Source: Gracilaria gracilis
Lineage: Eukaryota; Rhodophyta; Florideophyceae; Gracilariales; Gracilariaceae
Reading direction: 5' to 3'
Assembly (NCBI GenBank): GCA_030374805.1
Contig: JARGSG010000070.1
Span: 62,001-126,000, forward strand
Length of the DNA: 64,000 nt
Positions 19,890-29,186 of the stretch are shown here, one piece after another. Each line of letters starts with the position of its first letter. The stretch's first letter is position 1. Position numbers and translations under genes: made by a program. The notes below the pieces were generated by a model. That model was not told the origin of the DNA and did no database searches. It saw only the letters and a list, made by a program, of their open reading frames with translations.

Positions 19890-20969
19890 TCACCGTGCCT
19901 CCTTCCGACGCTGCTTGGCCTGAAACTCGTGAGTCGAACGGTACTTTGGAAGTTCTTCTCTAGGCGTGGGATATGGCTTTGACCAAAACCATTCGTGGTC
20001 CAACGCTTCCAACGCAGTCGGCCTTCGCTTGGGATCTAATTTCAACAACCACTCGATAAGATTCAGAGCAGCTGGTGTGAGATGCCTTAGCTTGTGACGT
20101 AGGCGGGGCACGTAGGCCTCGAGTTTAACAGTGTGCGCCAGGCTGAGTTGCTGCCAACCCGGCCAAGTGCTTTCTGTTGGACTGCCAAGCACACTAAAGA
20201 TCAAGTCTAATTGCTCAGGCTCATCTTTGCCCGGGAATAAAGGCTTCTTCGTGAGAAGCTCCACGATGAGACACCCTACCGACCATATATCAACTTCTGG
20301 ACCGTATTCCTCTGCGCCCAGTAAGAGTTCCGGGGATCGATACCATAGGGTAATGACACGATTGGTGTAGCGCTTCAGTTGGTCGTTATATGTACGAGCT
20401 AGCCCGAAATCGGCAATCTTGAGGTTGCCCTTGTTGTCGATGAGCAAGTTAGAACCTTTGATATCACGATGAAGAACTTCACGTTCATGACAGTACCACA
20501 ACCCGGACAGTAATTGCTTGGCGTATGTCTTGACTTGGGCCTCTGTGAAGTGAATAGTGGGCGTATCCATCAAGCCTGTAAGGTCGTGGTCTACATACTC
20601 AAACACCATGTAAATCTCGTGCTTATTTCGCTGCACTTTGTTTCGGTTCTGGTTTTGACCGGTGACAATCTCCTTGAGGTTGACGATATTTTCATGACGC
20701 AGGGATCTCAACATCTTCAACTCCCTGATAGCAGTGACTGGAAAGCCCTCCTTTTCTTGATCCATACGCACTTTCTTGAGGGCGACAATCTCGCCAGAAT
20801 GCTTGTCTCGTCCCATCCACACTTGGCCGTACGTTCCTTCTCCAATTTGCTCGATTTCCTCAAAGTCGGTGACATCTCGCGACCAACGCCAACGTTTCCG
20901 AGATGGGGCACGGTTTATGGGTTGGTCCCAACCGTCATCTTCCTTTTTGCCCTCTGGTTTCGTATTCAT
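19890..20969 (-). CDS. Cyclin-dependent kinase, CDK12/CDK9/CDKC type
   Basis: The start is the ATG at 20969; the frame is open further upstream only with a TTG. A 359-residue kinase: a short N-terminal tail with a basic RKRWRWSRDV, glycine loop GEGTYGQV (43-50), catalytic Lys65, the cyclin-binding helix PVTAIRE (77-83, a PITAIRE variant), HRDIKGSNLL, DFG, an activation loop with RYTNRVITLWYRSPE, and a standard C-lobe. PITAIRE, the DHDL hinge segment and KGSNLL point to the CDK12/13-CDK9-plant CDKC group, which phosphorylates the RNA polymerase II C-terminal domain with cyclin T/K. The long RS-rich arms of animal CDK12 are absent. A TACCTACGGTA site lies 112-122 bp upstream of the ATG. Confidence 0.9.
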   Translation of the reverse strand: MNTKPEGKKEDDGWDQPINRAPSRKRWRWSRDVTDFEEIEQIGEGTYGQVWMGRDKHSGEIVALKKVRMDQEKEGFPVTAIRELKMLRSLRHENIVNLKEIVTGQNQNRNKVQRNKHEIYMVFEYVDHDLTGLMDTPTIHFTEAQVKTYAKQLLSGLWYCHEREVLHRDIKGSNLLIDNKGNLKIADFGLARTYNDQLKRYTNRVITLWYRSPELLLGAEEYGPEVDIWSVGCLIVELLTKKPLFPGKDEPEQLDLIFSVLGSPTESTWPGWQQLSLAHTVKLEAYVPRLRHKLRHLTPAALNLIEWLLKLDPKRRPTALEALDHEWFWSKPYPTPREELPKYRSTHEFQAKQRRKEAR

Positions 20970-22012
20970 TGAGATATAAGGGTTTTCCGCTTTGCAGAGT
21001 GAGCTTCCTCGTCTCGTCGATAGACAACAAAACGTGTGGAAGACGGAATGGGGACAAGTCAAAAACGGTGAAATGAGATGTACCTACGGTACACCACGTT
21101 CCGTGGTGTGGGTGGAGGCAATAAAAGGGCACTGATATATTGTCGAAATGCAGAAGATCACCAACTTGCTAGGGGGTGGAACCGGGCAGACTGATGGAAA
21201 CCAACCAGGCGGCGTTCGAGATGCATGGGAGAACTCTTGCAAACGAAAGGCGGACAGCAGGTGTGCTATCTGTCCATGGTGCGAGTCGCACCGTGCGATG
21301 CATTTCGCAAAGGTGACCCCCTGCTGTGTGGAAAGGAAGTGAAGTTTCAAAATCCGCAAGTCTCTCGCTCTGTAAGGTGGGCCTCATGTGTCAGCATAGC
21401 CGTTGTCGAGTCGACAACGTCGACCTTGTGGGAGATGCTTCCAACTTTCCATGTTTCTCTCCATCCCTGCTGGACAGTGGATGGCATCCACTGGATGCTC
21501 ATCAAACAAGCCGCTCCTTGGTTGTCAACAAAACGATCCACAAGTCTGGATTCCAGACTGTGTGATATACCAACGGTACTCTTTGTGCCAACTGCTGTCC
21601 GTCGGGAAAAGCTCTTCAAGCGCTTCGTCGTTTGGAAGATGGCATAGATAGTACGAACTATATCACATGGAGCGCATTGGATGAATTAATCACAGCTCCA
21701 GCGACCCGACGTTCTGAGTCATGCGAGGGGCCTCTTCCCCGAATAAGCTCTGAGTATGCACTGGGGCGTCTCTGCTGGTTGCTTGTTTACTATCTCCTGC
21801 ACATCGCTCCGACAACATTCCCCATACAAAGGCCCTTGAGCCAAGTATGCCCACCTGGTAGCGATAACTTGTATATGCTGTTCTTCCTGTCCCCAGCCTC
21901 TGCGGTGAGCCCTGGTCGATCTTTTCTGTTGTCTCGTGCCTCTATTGGCTTCATACTTTGATTAAGTACAGCGGCCAAATTCTTATTCCACGCGGCATTC
22001 TCGACCCGAAGT
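20970..22012. promoter_or_regulatory. Divergent region, CDK / extended synaptotagmin
   Basis: It contains TACCTACGGTA (21081-21091) followed at once by the hairpin ACACCACG-TTC-CGTGGTGT (21091-21109), and TACCAACGGTA (21568-21578). ORFs of 60-140 codons in several frames near 21150-21960 overlap each other, show no domain and are not called. Confidence 0.5.
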
Positions 22013-23560
22013 ATGATTTGGCTAATCATTGCAGGTGTAGTGATATACTTATCTTATCGCTATCTGTACCAGCAAAGAGACATACGGCGTCCAAACCCTT
22101 CTCAGACCAGGGTCATGCAGAAAGTTCCATCCATCGACGTGCCAATCACAACAACTTTGTCTCCGAGAGACCAAATCGCCGGAGTTGTTGAGAGCCTGGA
22201 CTGGTGCAATGAAATTACCAGAATATGTTGGCCACACATCGGCAAGATTGTTGAAGATCAATTAGAATGGACTATACAACCTCTCATCAACCTTCACTTG
22301 CCGAAACCGTTTTCAAACTTCCGTTTCATCCGCGCAGATCTTGGAAAAGATCCTCTTCGAGTCGATAGAGTTATAGTTCATCGTCGATTCAAGGATTCTA
22401 TTGCCTTGGATCTTGACGTTCATTTTATAGGAACGCCTAACATAAGGATGAAGTGCGCACCCCTGCAAGCAGCATTTGGAATCAAAGAGTTGCGATGGTC
22501 TGGCAGACTCTCTGTCCTTTTGAGACCACTCATTAAAACCATTCCTTTAGTGGGCGCCGTCCATGGTGCTATGATAGATCATCCAACAATTGAAATGGAC
22601 TTCACGGGGATTGCCAACATCGGTGAAATCGGTCCGCTGGAAAAGGTAGTCAAGAACGTGATGAAGAATGTCACGGCGTCAATGATTGTACTTCCAAATC
22701 GAATCATGTACAAGTTATCTGATTCTGTGGACTTCTTTGATACTACATTTCCACCTGTAGGCGTTATGCTTGTGACTATAAAACAAGGTCGCGGCTTCAA
22801 GTCGAGGAAGCGAATTGGACTCCTGAAGTCCATCCCTGATATATTCTGCCGGGCAACCTTTGGGTTGGAGGAGATGAAAACGGAAGTGAAGTGGGATACA
22901 GTGAACCCGGAATGGAATAAGAGCAAGGCGTTCATAATCTCGGCCATGTCCCAACCCTTCAAGTTGAAATGTTGGGACAGGGATGTGCTTTCTACCGATG
23001 ATCTCCTTGGGAAGATGAAATTTACCGCCAAGGAACTACTGGCTGTGGAAAGCAGGTGGGAAAGGCTTCGGGAAAATGTACGAATGAAGGTCGCTGCAAA
23101 CGCTGAGATTCTTCTGTTATCCAACTTTTATTCGTTCTCGAAGTCTGAGGAGCCTGTGATTGGGCGATGTGTTGTTTCAGTGTTGGTTGACCGCGCAAGT
23201 AGCTTACCTCCCAACACGAAGGCAGCTTCATGTTGCGTAGAAATGGGTTCATTTAAGAGGGAGACGCCACCTATTAGAAGACTATCTGTTCCAATTCCCG
23301 GGTTTGACCCCGTGAACCCGGTATGGAATTTCACATGTGACGCCCTCTGTGAAGACATATCAACAGCACTCGTGAAACTGGTGGTGCTCGACTGCGGAAA
23401 GGAGATTGGAAGGATTGATATCAATGTGGCTGAGATAGGAAAAAGCAAGTCAAAGTCAAAGCAAGGATACTTTAAGCTCAACACCACTGCAACGATGCGT
23501 GCGAAGGTTATTGTACGAGGTTTGGTTTTAGACACACTGCCCGAAGTTGATCGCAACTGA
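22013..23560 (+). CDS. Extended-synaptotagmin/SYT-like lipid-transfer protein (TM-SMP-C2-C2)
   Basis: A 515-residue intronless protein. It has an N-terminal membrane anchor (residues 1-17, IWLIIAGVVIYLSYRYLY), an SMP lipid-transfer domain (about 55-245, beginning near ESLDWCNEITRICWPHIGKIVEDQLEWTI is the usual WxN...WP pattern) and a C2 domain (about 250-365) with WDTVNPEWN and WDRDVLSTDDLLG, keeping the acidic loop residues expected for calcium binding. A second, divergent C2 (about 385-505) has few acidic loop residues. Animal E-Syts and plant SYT1 tether the ER to the plasma membrane and transfer lipids; the same job is inferred here. The 3' end is 138 bp from the convergent NDUFS3 stop. 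Confidence 0.85.
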   Translation: MIWLIIAGVVIYLSYRYLYQQRDIRRPNPSQTRVMQKVPSIDVPITTTLSPRDQIAGVVESLDWCNEITRICWPHIGKIVEDQLEWTIQPLINLHLPKPFSNFRFIRADLGKDPLRVDRVIVHRRFKDSIALDLDVHFIGTPNIRMKCAPLQAAFGIKELRWSGRLSVLLRPLIKTIPLVGAVHGAMIDHPTIEMDFTGIANIGEIGPLEKVVKNVMKNVTASMIVLPNRIMYKLSDSVDFFDTTFPPVGVMLVTIKQGRGFKSRKRIGLLKSIPDIFCRATFGLEEMKTEVKWDTVNPEWNKSKAFIISAMSQPFKLKCWDRDVLSTDDLLGKMKFTAKELLAVESRWERLRENVRMKVAANAEILLLSNFYSFSKSEEPVIGRCVVSVLVDRASSLPPNTKAASCCVEMGSFKRETPPIRRLSVPIPGFDPVNPVWNFTCDALCEDISTALVKLVVLDCGKEIGRIDINVAEIGKSKSKSKQGYFKLNTTATMRAKVIVRGLVLDTLPEVDRN

Positions 23561-23698
23561 ACCATGGCGCCAACAAAACTGGACGACCGGTACCAACTCA
23601 TGAAATCGAGACTCAAACTGTACTTGTAGAGAGGAGGCAACCGTAACCATGGATATTTGATACATAACATTGAGCATCGTAGATATACAGATAACTGA

Positions 23699-24448
23699 TC
23701 ACTCCGTCTTTTTCTCAGCTTGTTCCAATTGCAAAGCGTCCTTCGGGCGAGTGCCCTCCGGGAATACTTCCCAAGGCGTAGAGTACTCAAAGCTCCGGTA
23801 CTCCTGGGCAATTTCAACGGGCTCCTGAACGACTCGCTTCTCAGTGTCGTCATAGCGCACCTCAACATAACCAGAGAGTGGAAAATCCTTACGTTGCGGA
23901 TGACCCTCGAATCCGTAATCAGTAAGAATTCTTCGCAGATCCGGATGACTGTGGAAAAACACTCCGTACATATCCCAAACCTCACGTTCAAACCAATCGG
24001 CTCCCTTAAAAATGGTGGTAGCGGACTCGACCGGCGTAACTTCATCCACGTAAGTCTGGACTCGAATGCGAGCATTAAATCGCGTAGACAACAAGCTGTA
24101 AACTACCCTGAAGCGATCCTTTCTCTCCGGATAATCGACGGCAGTACATTGAACAAAGCCCTTAAACTGCGAAGAAGAATGCAACTTCAGAAACCGCAAA
24201 ACGCGAACAGTCATGTTATTGGGGACTTCCAACACCATTTCACCACCGCCCGGGGCGTTCCCGCCCTGGATTCGGGCGGCGGTTATAGAGTTGGGAAGAG
24301 TCTCCACGACGGAGGCAAGAAAGGCCTTCTGTTGCTCCAGCTGCGCATTGGTGACGGTAGCGTTGTCGGCGGCGGTGCAGAACAGACGATGAGTGGCGCG
24401 CGAGGCAGGGTGGAACAAGGTGGACGCAGCGCGGCGCACTGAGAACAT
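23699..24448 (-). CDS. NDUFS3: Mitochondrial complex I 30 kDa subunit (NDUFS3/Nad9), nuclear-encoded
   Basis: A 249-residue protein from the ATG at 24448. Residues 1-25 ([20 protein letters not shown]) form an Arg/Ser/Ala-rich mitochondrial presequence. The rest is a full complex I 30 kDa domain: [39 protein letters not shown], and the signature from [16 protein letters not shown] through [17 protein letters not shown] to [15 protein letters not shown]. The product is a core hydrophilic-arm subunit of NADH:ubiquinone oxidoreductase. In land plants the gene (nad9) is in the mitochondrial genome; here it has moved to the nucleus. It shares a 260-bp divergent promoter with PET117. Confidence 0.95.
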   Translation of the reverse strand: MFSVRRAASTLFHPASRATHRLFCTAADNATVTNAQLEQQKAFLASVVETLPNSITAARIQGGNAPGGGEMVLEVPNNMTVRVLRFLKLHSSSQFKGFVQCTAVDYPERKDRFRVVYSLLSTRFNARIRVQTYVDEVTPVESATTIFKGADWFEREVWDMYGVFFHSHPDLRRILTDYGFEGHPQRKDFPLSGYVEVRYDDTEKRVVQEPVEIAQEYRSFEYSTPWEVFPEGTRPKDALQLEQAEKKTE

Positions 24449-24708
24449 GGTGCAGGTGGGATCGGTATGTGCTCTGTGAGCACAAGCGCAGGGATGAGGA
24501 GAAAGTGAGAGCCGATGCGATGCGATGCGATGCGCTGCGCTGCGGATATCTCTTGGGATCGAAGTTGCGGGACTTGGGTGGCTGGTGGGGGGCGATTACA
24601 ACGAGCGAGCGGGGCGTCGCGTCAGCTGTATTTCGCCAAATAAAGATGCAGATGGCAACATCTCCCGTCCATCGCACCCCCCCCAACCACTTCTCCCACG
24701 GCGGACAA
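24449..24708. promoter_or_regulatory. Bidirectional promoter NDUFS3/PET117
   Basis: 260 bp between two divergent start codons of mitochondrial respiratory genes. It contains a GCGATGCGATGCGATGC run near 24515-24535 and no TATA-like box that I can see. Confidence 0.5.
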
Positions 24709-24915
24709 ATGGCGCCGTCTCGTGCCGTGCTCGCCCTCTCTACCACCTGCGTTGCTACTGCGGCTGTGATCGCCTTCGTTCACTGGGATCAAAAGAGGGA
24801 GCTAAAGAGAATGCAAGCCGGCGTACTGCAAGACGCTGAGCGAGAGCGTTTGCGCCGTCAAGCCCTTGAAAACGAAGCCACCACTCAAAAGCACAATCAA
24901 GGTCATCATTACTAA
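24709..24915 (+). CDS. PET117: PET117-like cytochrome c oxidase assembly factor
   Basis: A 68-residue protein, easily missed for its size. It has a short basic N-terminus (MAPSRAVLALS), one membrane helix (about 7-25, VLALSTTCVATAAVIAFVHW), and a charged helical tail starting WDQKRELKRMQAGVLQDAER, matching the family pattern of Q/D-x-x-R-x-x-(L/M)-x-x-GV-x-x-D-x-ER. PET117 proteins are inner-membrane factors for cytochrome c oxidase assembly (haem A synthase in yeast). Upstream in-frame ATGs exist at 24646 and 24652; I chose 24709 because it aligns with the family start. Divergent partner of NDUFS3; its stop is 96 bp from the GCL stop. Confidence 0.82.
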   Translation: MAPSRAVLALSTTCVATAAVIAFVHWDQKRELKRMQAGVLQDAERERLRRQALENEATTQKHNQGHHY

Positions 24916-25011
24916 CAAACCACTAACTCACGCTCTCTTTATATATACAGTACAAGCAAGCGTCAACAAGCTGTTCAACACAAAGCCATACGAGAAAGAG
25001 ACTCATATTCG

Positions 25012-27285
25012 TCAACATCTACATCGAGCGTCTTCTCTCTGCGACTTTGCCTCCCTCGCAATCATCTTCAAAGTGTCTGCAAGCGCCGAACGCGGCATGG
25101 AAGCACCATGCAACATAGCCGCCTCCGGTCCCTCAAGCTTCCGCTGCATCAGCGCCATCATCGTCTCTGCCGTCTCAACATCTTCAAAAATATATCTAGC
25201 TTGATAATCGCCAAGAAGTTCCGGCGCAGCGACTTCTCCCCTGCTAATTCCGTTCAACGTCAGCATCAAATCATAGTTAATATCCTGTGAAACCACTGAA
25301 TCGCCCTTATACGCTGGGTGTTGTCGGATAAATTTGCGGATAAACACTGCATTCGTACAAAGCGCACCGGAAGCTCGATCGGAGATGAAGTCTAAGTACA
25401 AGTACAACCGAGCCCTTGTCATCCCATCAATCTTCAAAGCGTCCAAATAACCCCTGATCAATGGAATCAGCCCAGCAAACTCAGTACCTTCTGCACGTCC
25501 ATTTCGACAAAGCGGTTTGCCGTTAAAGATCTCATCCAACGTAAGCAAGTCAAATGGATCAGAATCAGATTCTGAGCCACCATTTTCATCCTTCGTGCCG
25601 CAGAAGTGTTCAATATCAAACCCTCCAGAGTGACTGCCAACCAACGAAGCATTATGCACATTTCCACAATCACATTGAAAGCCCGAGCCAGTTGAGGACT
25701 TGAAGATATTCTTACGGAAATAAAACGCCTGTGTCTTAGCTGCATCTGGTAAGTGTGCCGTCTCCATGTTCTCATCCACCGTCGACATGGGAATGTAAAA
25801 GTTGAGGTTAAAGGCCAAAATCACCCTGGACAGCAACACGATAAACACCGAGAACGCAGCGTTCTCGAAGTCGGTGAGTCCGACCTCCATGGAGCGGAAC
25901 TCAGTCCTCCATCCAATATCCGTGCCCGGTGGCGGCGGTTTGAAACGAACTGTATTCCAGTTGGTACTCTGAATGTTTTCAAAGTGATCAGTGGATGTTG
26001 CATTATCTTGGTCAAGCTTCTCTTCATAAATAACAAGCGGGTCACGAATGAACAGATGGGCAACGTGTTGCGCCAACAAATGGTCCACACCTCCTCCACG
26101 AAGTCGTTGGTACGCGTCTTGGTCAATTGGAATTGGGATATCATTATAGCTCTCCGGTCGATCTTTGGCGCGGTCCGACAGGTAACAATCGATAGAACTG
26201 TACCTGGACTTCGGAATGGACCCAGAATGCTCTTCCTCGGACGTCCTGTCATCCATGGAAGCAGAGATGACGTCCCAACGCACATCAGTATTTGCAAGCA
26301 GACCACGCAAGGCAGGTGTGGCTGCAGTGAGCGCGAGCATGATAGGTGCCATGACGGCCAATTGGTCGTATAAGAAGCGCGTCTCGCTCAAGTCACGCCC
26401 CTGAATAGTAACTTGCAAACAACTGGAACCCATACCAAATGCTGCGGAATCCATGACAATCTTGTCTTTGACGAAGGTATCTAAAGCAGCATCCAGCATT
26501 CTAAAATCGGCATTCTCCGGTTTCAAGATGGGTTGTTTCACCTGTTGAAGCAAGGTGCGGCGCTCTATTGTTTCACGATTGATAAAGCGGTCCTTTGCCT
26601 GCTGAAGCAACGCACGATGTTCGGAATCGGCCGGAATGAGAGGCATATTATGTGTAGTGTTTTCGTCGATAAACAAGGGCACTTCGATAGACACCTTTCT
26701 TCCACGGCGCAGTCGGATGTTTCTGGTGAGGGTTGGGAAACGTGGATGCGGGCTTATGACCTCATCACTGGTGAAGAAGGACTGGGCAACGGGTCCAAAC
26801 GGCAGTACAGGCGGGGTGGTGAAGAGGCCACAGCCAGCTCTAGGAAAGGTAGTGAGACTCAAAACCGTCTCTCCGGGTCGCAACAACTTGTCAATTTGTG
26901 AACGTCTGAGAACCATGTTCCTCTCTACATTGACGAGATCAGCGGCGTATGAGCGATAAGGTACACCAGGTGTACCTTCAATCATCCAGCGAGCGTATTC
27001 CGGTCTCCACAATACAGGCACACCATTGGGTCTCTCTTGTTCCTCCTTCTGCAGCAGAGGCAGCAGTGTGGGCGCACGGAGCGAAAGAGTGGCTCGTCTA
27101 CTGGTAGTATCGAGACGGATGAGAAGGTATTCGACTTCATCGCCCCACTTGAGCTCGTGCTGCTTGAAATGCTTGGCAGCATTATACACAGAAAGAAACT
27201 GCTGAACGCCATCTTGGCGCACGCGGCGGCGGTGCGGCGCGGACGCAGGCCACGACAGGGGGGTACCTTCGGACAACAATCCCAT
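25012..27285 (-). CDS. GCLC: Glutamate-cysteine ligase, eukaryotic (animal/fungal) type
   Basis: I chose the ATG at 27285, which begins MGLLSEGTPLSW just as animal and yeast GCLs begin; upstream sequence is open only with a TTG. The product has 757 residues (human GCLC has 637). The GCS domain is clear: LKWGDEVEYLLI with the metal-binding Glu, LWRPEYARWMIEGTPG, TLTRNIRLRRGRKV, MGSSCLQVTIQ, TNWNTVRFKPPPP and WRTEFRSMEV. It catalyses the first step of glutathione synthesis, joining glutamate and cysteine with ATP. A Cys/Gly/Asp-rich insertion (GFQCDCGN... to FDLLTLDEIF) is longer than I expect for the family. Green plants instead use a proteobacterial-type GSH1. TACCGTTGGTA lies 77-87 bp upstream. 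Confidence 0.94.
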   Translation of the reverse strand: MGLLSEGTPLSWPASAPHRRRVRQDGVQQFLSVYNAAKHFKQHELKWGDEVEYLLIRLDTTSRRATLSLRAPTLLPLLQKEEQERPNGVPVLWRPEYARWMIEGTPGVPYRSYAADLVNVERNMVLRRSQIDKLLRPGETVLSLTTFPRAGCGLFTTPPVLPFGPVAQSFFTSDEVISPHPRFPTLTRNIRLRRGRKVSIEVPLFIDENTTHNMPLIPADSEHRALLQQAKDRFINRETIERRTLLQQVKQPILKPENADFRMLDAALDTFVKDKIVMDSAAFGMGSSCLQVTIQGRDLSETRFLYDQLAVMAPIMLALTAATPALRGLLANTDVRWDVISASMDDRTSEEEHSGSIPKSRYSSIDCYLSDRAKDRPESYNDIPIPIDQDAYQRLRGGGVDHLLAQHVAHLFIRDPLVIYEEKLDQDNATSTDHFENIQSTNWNTVRFKPPPPGTDIGWRTEFRSMEVGLTDFENAAFSVFIVLLSRVILAFNLNFYIPMSTVDENMETAHLPDAAKTQAFYFRKNIFKSSTGSGFQCDCGNVHNASLVGSHSGGFDIEHFCGTKDENGGSESDSDPFDLLTLDEIFNGKPLCRNGRAEGTEFAGLIPLIRGYLDALKIDGMTRARLYLYLDFISDRASGALCTNAVFIRKFIRQHPAYKGDSVVSQDINYDLMLTLNGISRGEVAAPELLGDYQARYIFEDVETAETMMALMQRKLEGPEAAMLHGASMPRSALADTLKMIAREAKSQREDARCRC

Positions 27286-27989
27286 TGTTGGGCACTTGCT
27301 CACCGCCGTGAACGAGGGCGATGAGGAGCACTGCAATAAGATCAAAGGCTACCAGCGCTCGTACCGTTGGTACCTGCTGGTTTTAAAGGTATTACGAAAC
27401 GGAAGAACGAGACGTAGCGGAGCGCAAACGCGCGGTGAGTGGCGGGTCGGGGCATTTTCTACCGGAGGCACAACTGTACCAAACATGCAGCGCGCGATGC
27501 AATTGGCCCGCTCCATTTGCAGAACGTTTTCGACGCGACAAATCGGGTGGCGCTGCGGCGCGCGCTGCGCGCACGACGCCCCAATCACATCGCCGCGTCT
27601 GCCACACAACATGCGCACAGCGTACGCTGGCGCTTCATCTTGCCACGTGGCCCACGGGCCACGTGGCGCCGTGGCCAGCACATGTGCCGCGCCGTTGCTG
27701 CTGCAATGCGAAGCGCCAACTGGCGCAGTGCACACAACTGGTCACTGCTGCGGGCGGGGGCCACGCCTTGGGCAGTCAAAGAGCTGACCACGACCTGGTC
27801 GACGCAGGCGGCGTTGACGAGTTGCCGCCGTTGCAAGTTGTACAATTACGTTACCTTCTCTCGGTTGACTCCGCCCACATCCGCACAGCCGCCGAAAAAT
27901 ATCTGCGCTTGCGTGTGCTGCGTGCGTGTGCCCTCCGTGCCTCCGCCTTGTACAAGAGCCGCCGTGTGATTGCTGTGCGCGGCGCTTAG
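27286..27989. promoter_or_regulatory. GC-rich divergent region
   Basis: It contains TACCGTTGGTA (27362-27372) inside an imperfect hairpin with flanking ACCAGC/GCTGGT. Three overlapping frames are open on the plus strand. One, without any ATG, ends in a protein-like stretch (LQVVQLRYLLSVDSAHIR) at 27989, directly before the next ATG. A separate ATG at 27485 gives a presequence-like MQRAMQLARSICRTFSTRQ. I cannot join these into a gene and do not call one. Confidence 0.35.
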
Positions 27990-29186
27990 ATGCCGGCTTC
28001 CGTGCTCAAGCGCGCCTCCATGACCTCGTTCAAGTCCAAGCGCACATGGAGTCGCAGTCGCTTTTCGCGGCCCTCGTCATCCACCCCGTCTCCCACCTCT
28101 CCCAAGCAATCTTCCATCTCTCCCTCCTCCCCGCCGTCCGCGCAGAACCCGCTCTGCAAGCCCGCTCAACACACCCCATCTCATGCCCAGCAACAACAAT
28201 CGCCGCAACAGTCGCTCAAACAGCAACAGCTCCAGTCGCAGCAGAATAGCGCCCCGACCTCCCCCAACCAATCCGTCACTCACAATCCGCAGGCTCTTTT
28301 TCTCAAGCACATGCGCACCTTATTAGGCGACTTTGAGCAGATTCACAAGGTCAACCAAACCCCCCTCACAGACTCTCGCATCCTTCACATTCGCCACCAT
28401 GTGGAGAAAGGCATGCCACGCTTGTACTCGCTACAACAACAGATGATGAACCATTCATCTTCCGAAGCCTCTAGGATCTTATTCATGGCAGAGGACTGTT
28501 TGCGGCGCTTTCCAGATGTCGATGATGCCTTTCTTCGCACCTTGAAACCGCCTCCACAGAACAAACCTCCTGAAAATGCTCCCAATCACCCTCAACCCCG
28601 TTTTCCGTCATTGTACTCTACGCCATCATCTTATTCATCAAAGCCGCCTCTTCACCACGCGAACCCTTCCGTCAACACCGCCAATGCCCCACCAACAACC
28701 GCACCGTCCACGCATGTCTATCATTATTATTCACCGGCCGCCAATACAACCCCCCAACACGATTCATTTGCATCTAAACCACCTAGTATACCAACTACAG
28801 TAACCGACCATCGCCCGACTCTCAACCCTGCACAACAAATGCTTCTACATAGCATCCATTCATTATCAAGTAACTTCCGACCACAGTTTGCACAAACTTG
28901 GTATGAAGCGCCAGCCGCATTGTCACCTGTGGAAATTTCTTCCGTATCAGCTGCAATCAACCGCAGAATGGCCTTCTCGTCAACGCCACCTGGTGTAGAT
29001 GCTGTCAATCTCGGTAACTATGCCTACGGGCACGCCCAGTATGCTTCACGGCGAGAAATGGATGCTCTACGCTACCACGCGTGGGACGCTGTCAGAAGTC
29101 GTCACGAAAGCTCCTTGTACGCCGATACACCTCGATCGGGGAGTACCACTACTCGACATAGAAGAAGTATTTCCAATGATGAGTAA
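27990..29186 (+). CDS. Ser/Pro/Gln-rich protein of unknown function
   Basis: A 398-residue intronless ORF with an ATG start. It opens with a basic Ser/Arg segment (SFKSKRTWSRSRFSR) and continues with Ser/Pro- and Gln-rich low complexity to about residue 95. A more ordered helical block follows (about 105-185, HMRTLLGDFEQIHKV to DVDDAFLRTLKP), with low complexity again after it. No family is recognised. The codon use and length make it a likely gene, possibly a nuclear regulatory or RNA-associated protein, but that is only an impression from composition. Confidence 0.6.
   Translation: MPASVLKRASMTSFKSKRTWSRSRFSRPSSSTPSPTSPKQSSISPSSPPSAQNPLCKPAQHTPSHAQQQQSPQQSLKQQQLQSQQNSAPTSPNQSVTHNPQALFLKHMRTLLGDFEQIHKVNQTPLTDSRILHIRHHVEKGMPRLYSLQQQMMNHSSSEASRILFMAEDCLRRFPDVDDAFLRTLKPPPQNKPPENAPNHPQPRFPSLYSTPSSYSSKPPLHHANPSVNTANAPPTTAPSTHVYHYYSPAANTTPQHDSFASKPPSIPTTVTDHRPTLNPAQQMLLHSIHSLSSNFRPQFAQTWYEAPAALSPVEISSVSAAINRRMAFSSTPPGVDAVNLGNYAYGHAQYASRREMDALRYHAWDAVRSRHESSLYADTPRSGSTTTRHRRSISNDE

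Noticed and set aside
21225-21647. 140-codon ORF in the CDK/E-Syt gap
   Set aside because: It overlaps two other open frames of similar size, has no motif, and contains two dispersed-motif or hairpin regions nearby typical of non-coding sequence.
23720-24442. 240-codon plus-strand ORF
   Set aside because: Antisense to NDUFS3, which is unmistakable.
27435-27989. Open frames in all three plus frames before the 27990 gene
   Set aside because: None has a convincing start and domain. The protein-like end of one frame is noted in the gap entry but is not enough for a gene.
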